Positions 16,375-18,625 of a stretch of DNA of 18,625 nucleotides are shown here, in pieces. The stretch is from Bacillota bacterium (GTDB lineage: Bacteria > Bacillota > Clostridia > Oscillospirales > Acutalibacteraceae). The stretch spans positions 1 to 18,625 of the forward strand of contig JAEZYP010000005.1 in the NCBI GenBank assembly GCA_023418995.1, read 5' to 3'. The position numbers and the translations under genes are program-made. Position 1 is the stretch's first letter; each line of letters begins with the position of its first letter. Under the pieces are notes generated by a model, which did no database searches, was not told the origin of the DNA, and was given only the letters and a program-made list of their open reading frames with translations.

Positions 16375-16403
16375 AAACAACCATTTTACAGGAGTGATTC
16401 AAT

Positions 16404-17318
16404 TTGTATACACCAAAACCTCTTTTGCCGGGCGCGCGCGTCGCGCTGGTTGCGCCTGCGGGTCCCGTTGGGCCGGAGCGCCTTGCTCCCGCGGTAAAAT
16501 CCGTTGAGGCTCTGGGGCTGGTGCCCGAGGTATATGAAAGCTGTTACAGCAAACACGGCTATTTCGGGGGAGACGACCGCCTGCGTGCGGATGACCTGAA
16601 CCGTGCGTTCGCCGACCGTGAAATCGACGGCGTTTTATGCATTCGCGGCGGTTACGGCTCACAGCGCCTAATGAAGCTGATCGATTTTGATCTCATCCGC
16701 CGCAATCCAAAATATTTCAGCGGTTACAGCGATATTACCGCGTTACATATCATGATCAACCAGTACTGCGGCTTTGTAACCTACCATACCCCCATGCCCT
16801 CCACCGAATTATACAAGGGTGCGGACGCGTACACGCTCGGCTATATTAGAAAGCTGATGGACGGCATCTGCCTCGGTCAGCTGAAAAACCCTCAGGGCTA
16901 TCCGCTGAAAACACTCGTGGGCGGCTGTGCCCGGGGCATCCTGACGGGCGGCAACCTGTCGCTGGTTGTTTCCTCCCTCGGCACCCCCTATGAAATCGAC
17001 ACCAAAGGAAAGATTTTATTTCTGGAGGATGTGGATGAGGAACCCTACAGCGTAGACCGAATGCTGCTGCAGCTGAAAAACGCGGGGAAGCTTCGGGACT
17101 GCGCCGGTATCCTCCTGGGGTATTACACCAACTGCGGAGCCAAACAGCCGGAGCAATCCCTTACGCTGGATGAGGTTTTTGAGGAACTGCTCGTCCCCGA
17201 GCGAAAGCCGACCGTGATGAACCTTGCCTGCGGGCACAGCCTGCCGAGCATGTCCCTTCCACTGGGAAAAGAAATACTTCTGGACCTGCGGTCGGAAGAG
17301 CTTATTATCGTGAACTGA
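16404..17318 (+). CDS. LD-carboxypeptidase (S66, LdcA/MccF family)
   Basis: This 304-residue cytoplasmic serine peptidase is of the S66 family, which removes D-Ala from L,D-linked murein tetrapeptides or processes related compounds in MccF-type members. The nucleophile is Ser109 in SGYSDIT. The probable catalytic glutamate is Glu208 in LFLEDVDEEPY, and the histidine is His278 in ACGHSLPS, matching the Ser-Glu-His triad. The N-terminus has the usual VALVAPAGPV segment and a GGYGSQRL motif. Translation starts at a TTG with GGAG 9 nt upstream. It ends the three-gene peptide-salvage cluster. Muropeptide salvage fits the context; an MccF-like detoxification role is a less likely alternative. Confidence 0.92.
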   Translation: MYTPKPLLPGARVALVAPAGPVGPERLAPAVKSVEALGLVPEVYESCYSKHGYFGGDDRLRADDLNRAFADREIDGVLCIRGGYGSQRLMKLIDFDLIRRNPKYFSGYSDITALHIMINQYCGFVTYHTPMPSTELYKGADAYTLGYIRKLMDGICLGQLKNPQGYPLKTLVGGCARGILTGGNLSLVVSSLGTPYEIDTKGKILFLEDVDEEPYSVDRMLLQLKNAGKLRDCAGILLGYYTNCGAKQPEQSLTLDEVFEELLVPERKPTVMNLACGHSLPSMSLPLGKEILLDLRSEELIIVN

Positions 17319-17328
17319 ACTACAGTAA

Positions 17329-17368
17329 AAAACCGCTGTATTACATTTGACTGTAATACAGCGGTTTT
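17329..17368. terminator. Bidirectional rho-independent terminator
   Basis: A perfect 17-bp stem (17329-17345 with 17352-17368) has a 6-nt loop and A-run/T-run flanks on both sides. It ends the LD-carboxypeptidase transcript on the + strand and the traX-like transcript on the - strand, with the latter's stop codon directly abutting the stem. Confidence 0.95.
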
Positions 17369-17369
17369 C

Positions 17370-18092
17370 TTATGTAAAATAAATTTTTAAAAATGCCAGA
17401 ACAAGCAGATGCGCCGGATAAAAAATATAAAACAGCCATTTCGCAAACTTGCCGCCTCTGCGTTCTCCGTTGTAACAATACAGCGCCGGTACTACAAGAA
17501 TTACCCCGAATTGATAGAATTGTGCGTAAAACGGGATGTGATAGAGGGGTGATGTAAAATTAATAAGCACGGCAAAAATCAGGGAGGCAATCGCAAAGTA
17601 TTTCAGCTGCTTTTCTCGGTTGCCCCGATTGATTGCGAATATCAGCACAAAAAGCACATTGATGAACATTCCGTCTCCGGGAATCGACAAAATACACAGA
17701 CCAACAATCGCCAGTACCTTCAGCGCCTTGTTTTCAATTTTATCCCAGGCCCAAAGCGCCAAAAGGGCGCACAGTAAAGAATGGATCACACTGAAGTTAA
17801 GAAAAGTATCCTTCGTCGGTAGGCTTTTTGTCTGGAACAAAACATAAGGCAGATAAGAAATAATCGCAAACGCAAAAAGGCGAAGGGCGTATTTTTTAAC
17901 GCTTCTTGTATGGTAATATCCCTCCACAATAAAATAGCACATCAGCGGAATTGTCAGCCGCGACATGAAGTGCATCAGCTGCCCGCCAATTGTAAAGGGC
18001 GATACAAACACCCAGGCAAGGTGGTCAATCAGCATCGCTGTAATCGCAATCAGCTTTAGGGCGGTGGAATCCAATTTTATTCCATTTTTCAT
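17370..18092 (-). CDS. TraX-family integral membrane protein
   Basis: This 240-residue, very hydrophobic protein has about seven predicted membrane segments. The N-terminal STALKLIAITAMLIDHLAW motif, later GDGMFIN and a C-terminal FYIFYPAHLLVL segment are typical of the TraX family (PF05857). The founding member is the F-plasmid pilin N-acetylase, but chromosomal copies are common in Firmicutes without conjugation genes and are thought to be membrane acyltransferases of unknown substrate. No conjugation gene is visible here. A consensus promoter lies upstream. AAGGAG is about 14 nt before the ATG, a slightly long spacing. It is transcribed convergently with the LD-carboxypeptidase gene. Confidence 0.88.
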   Translation of the reverse strand: MKNGIKLDSTALKLIAITAMLIDHLAWVFVSPFTIGGQLMHFMSRLTIPLMCYFIVEGYYHTRSVKKYALRLFAFAIISYLPYVLFQTKSLPTKDTFLNFSVIHSLLCALLALWAWDKIENKALKVLAIVGLCILSIPGDGMFINVLFVLIFAINRGNREKQLKYFAIASLIFAVLINFTSPLYHIPFYAQFYQFGVILVVPALYCYNGERRGGKFAKWLFYIFYPAHLLVLAFLKIYFT

Positions 18093-18132
18093 TTTTCCCT
18101 ATTAAACTCCTTTATTTTACACATTGTTCTAG

Positions 18133-18161
18133 ATTATAATTAATTATTGTCATTTTGTCAA
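18133..18161 (-). promoter_or_regulatory. Consensus sigma-A promoter of the traX-like gene
   Basis: On the - strand, perfect TTGACA (18156-18161) and perfect TATAAT (18133-18138) are separated by exactly 17 bp. The predicted start is about 18126, giving a leader of about 35 nt. This is the strongest promoter in the window by sequence. Confidence 0.9.
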
Positions 18162-18195
18162 TTCTATTTTGCAATAATTTTATAAACCATTATCA

Positions 18196-18477
18196 AAGCA
18201 CCCCAACCTGCTGCTCTAATACCCCGTGTTCATTATCATCCACACAGGAATAAACTGCCCGTCAATGAAAATCACACAGAACATTGACACAGCCTTGGTT
18301 GATGGGGATACTGGGGGTGCAGGGGGATTTTATGGAACCCTCCCGTTGGGAGTTAAAAATCCCCCTGCGAGTCCTTTGCATCCTTTCGGACGATACCGAA
18401 AGGATGGGCCCGCCCGACCTGAGGGCAAAGGGAAAAACCAGATTCATTCAGATAAGGGACACCCTTGTTTCGGCAAC
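18196..18477. repeat. Direct repeat unit 1, hairpin-rich, non-coding
   Basis: This is the first full unit of a direct repeat of about 284 bp. From 18217 on it is identical, over at least 125 bp, to the second copy; homology begins near 18196 with a 2-nt indel. Perfect inverted repeats inside it are GTCAATG/CATTGAC (18261-18267/18282-18288), a 13-bp stem (18319-18331/18356-18368) enclosing a CTCCC/GGGAG mini-hairpin, an 11-bp stem (18379-18389/18396-18406), enclosing arms CCTTTG/CAAAGG (18373-18378/18426-18431) and a CTTGTT/AACAAG hairpin (18464-18480) at the unit junction. The period is not a multiple of three and no frame looks like a real protein, so structured RNA, a mobile element or a regulatory DNA array are the options. 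Confidence 0.85.
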
Positions 18478-18625
18478 AAGCACCACCCAGCCTGCTGCCC
18501 TAATACCCCGTGTTCATTATCATCCACACAGGAATAAACTGCCCGTCAATGAAAATCACACAGAACATTGACACAGCCTTGGTTGATGGGGATACTGGGG
18601 GTGCAGGGGGATTTTATGGAACCCT
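18478..18625. repeat. Direct repeat unit 2, truncated by window end
   Basis: This is the second copy of the unit starting at 18196, head-to-tail with it. It runs identically from 18501 to the window edge, so the array continues to the right with an unknown number of copies. It includes the GTCAATG/CATTGAC inverted repeat (18545-18551/18566-18572) and the G-rich tract before the cut. Confidence 0.85.

Noticed and set aside
17370..18092. TraX-like gene as evidence of a conjugative element
   Set aside because: No relaxase, coupling protein, type IV secretion gene or integrase is present, and chromosomal TraX-family genes are common in Firmicutes.
18226..18571. Short ORFs within the repeat array
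   Set aside because: The 284-bp period is not a multiple of three, the frames run through hairpin arms, and there are no ribosome sites. They look incidental.
18196..18625. CRISPR array
   Set aside because: The repeat unit is about 284 bp with a structured interior, not a 24-40 bp repeat with unique spacers, and no cas gene is visible.

Overview
The window looks like chromosomal DNA of a low-to-mid GC Gram-positive anaerobe of the Clostridia, plausibly the Oscillospiraceae/Ruminococcaceae. This rests on consensus sigma-A promoters, strong GGAGG ribosome sites, lipoprotein-type sugar-binding proteins and a YesM/YesN-type two-component pair. The genus is inferred, not proven.

Region 1 (1-3853, + strand) is a Leloir-pathway operon, galK-galT-galE. 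It has a good promoter just upstream of galK and ends at a strong bidirectional hairpin terminator. The genes convert imported galactose to glucose-1-phosphate.

Region 2 (4050-13975, - strand) converges on that terminator and is devoted to taking up and sensing galactose. An mglB-mglA-mglC type galactose/glucose ABC transporter is followed by a YesN-type response regulator, a YesM-type sensor kinase, a membrane-anchored periplasmic-binding-like protein translationally coupled to the kinase, and a second full MglB-like lipoprotein. The layout suggests a sensor with an extracytoplasmic binding-protein subunit, analogous to the XylFII-LytS-YesN xylose system, that controls mgl and perhaps gal. 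mglBAC and the regulator block each have their own promoter.

Region 3 (14049-17318, + strand) encodes a class A beta-lactamase-fold serine hydrolase without a signal peptide, a D-aminoacylase-family amidohydrolase and an S66 LD-carboxypeptidase. Together they look like a cytoplasmic pathway for salvaging peptidoglycan peptides or D-amino-acid peptides. The last gene ends at a 17-bp-stem bidirectional terminator shared with a convergent TraX-family membrane protein gene (17370-18092, - strand), which has a perfect consensus promoter.

Region 4 (18196-18625) has no convincing gene. It holds a roughly 284-bp direct repeat, with at least 125 bp identical between copies and the second copy cut by the window edge. 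Each unit is full of perfect hairpins, including an apparent three-way junction. This is the least explained part of the window and the best candidate for an undescribed element. The left edge also carries a perfect 26-bp palindrome.
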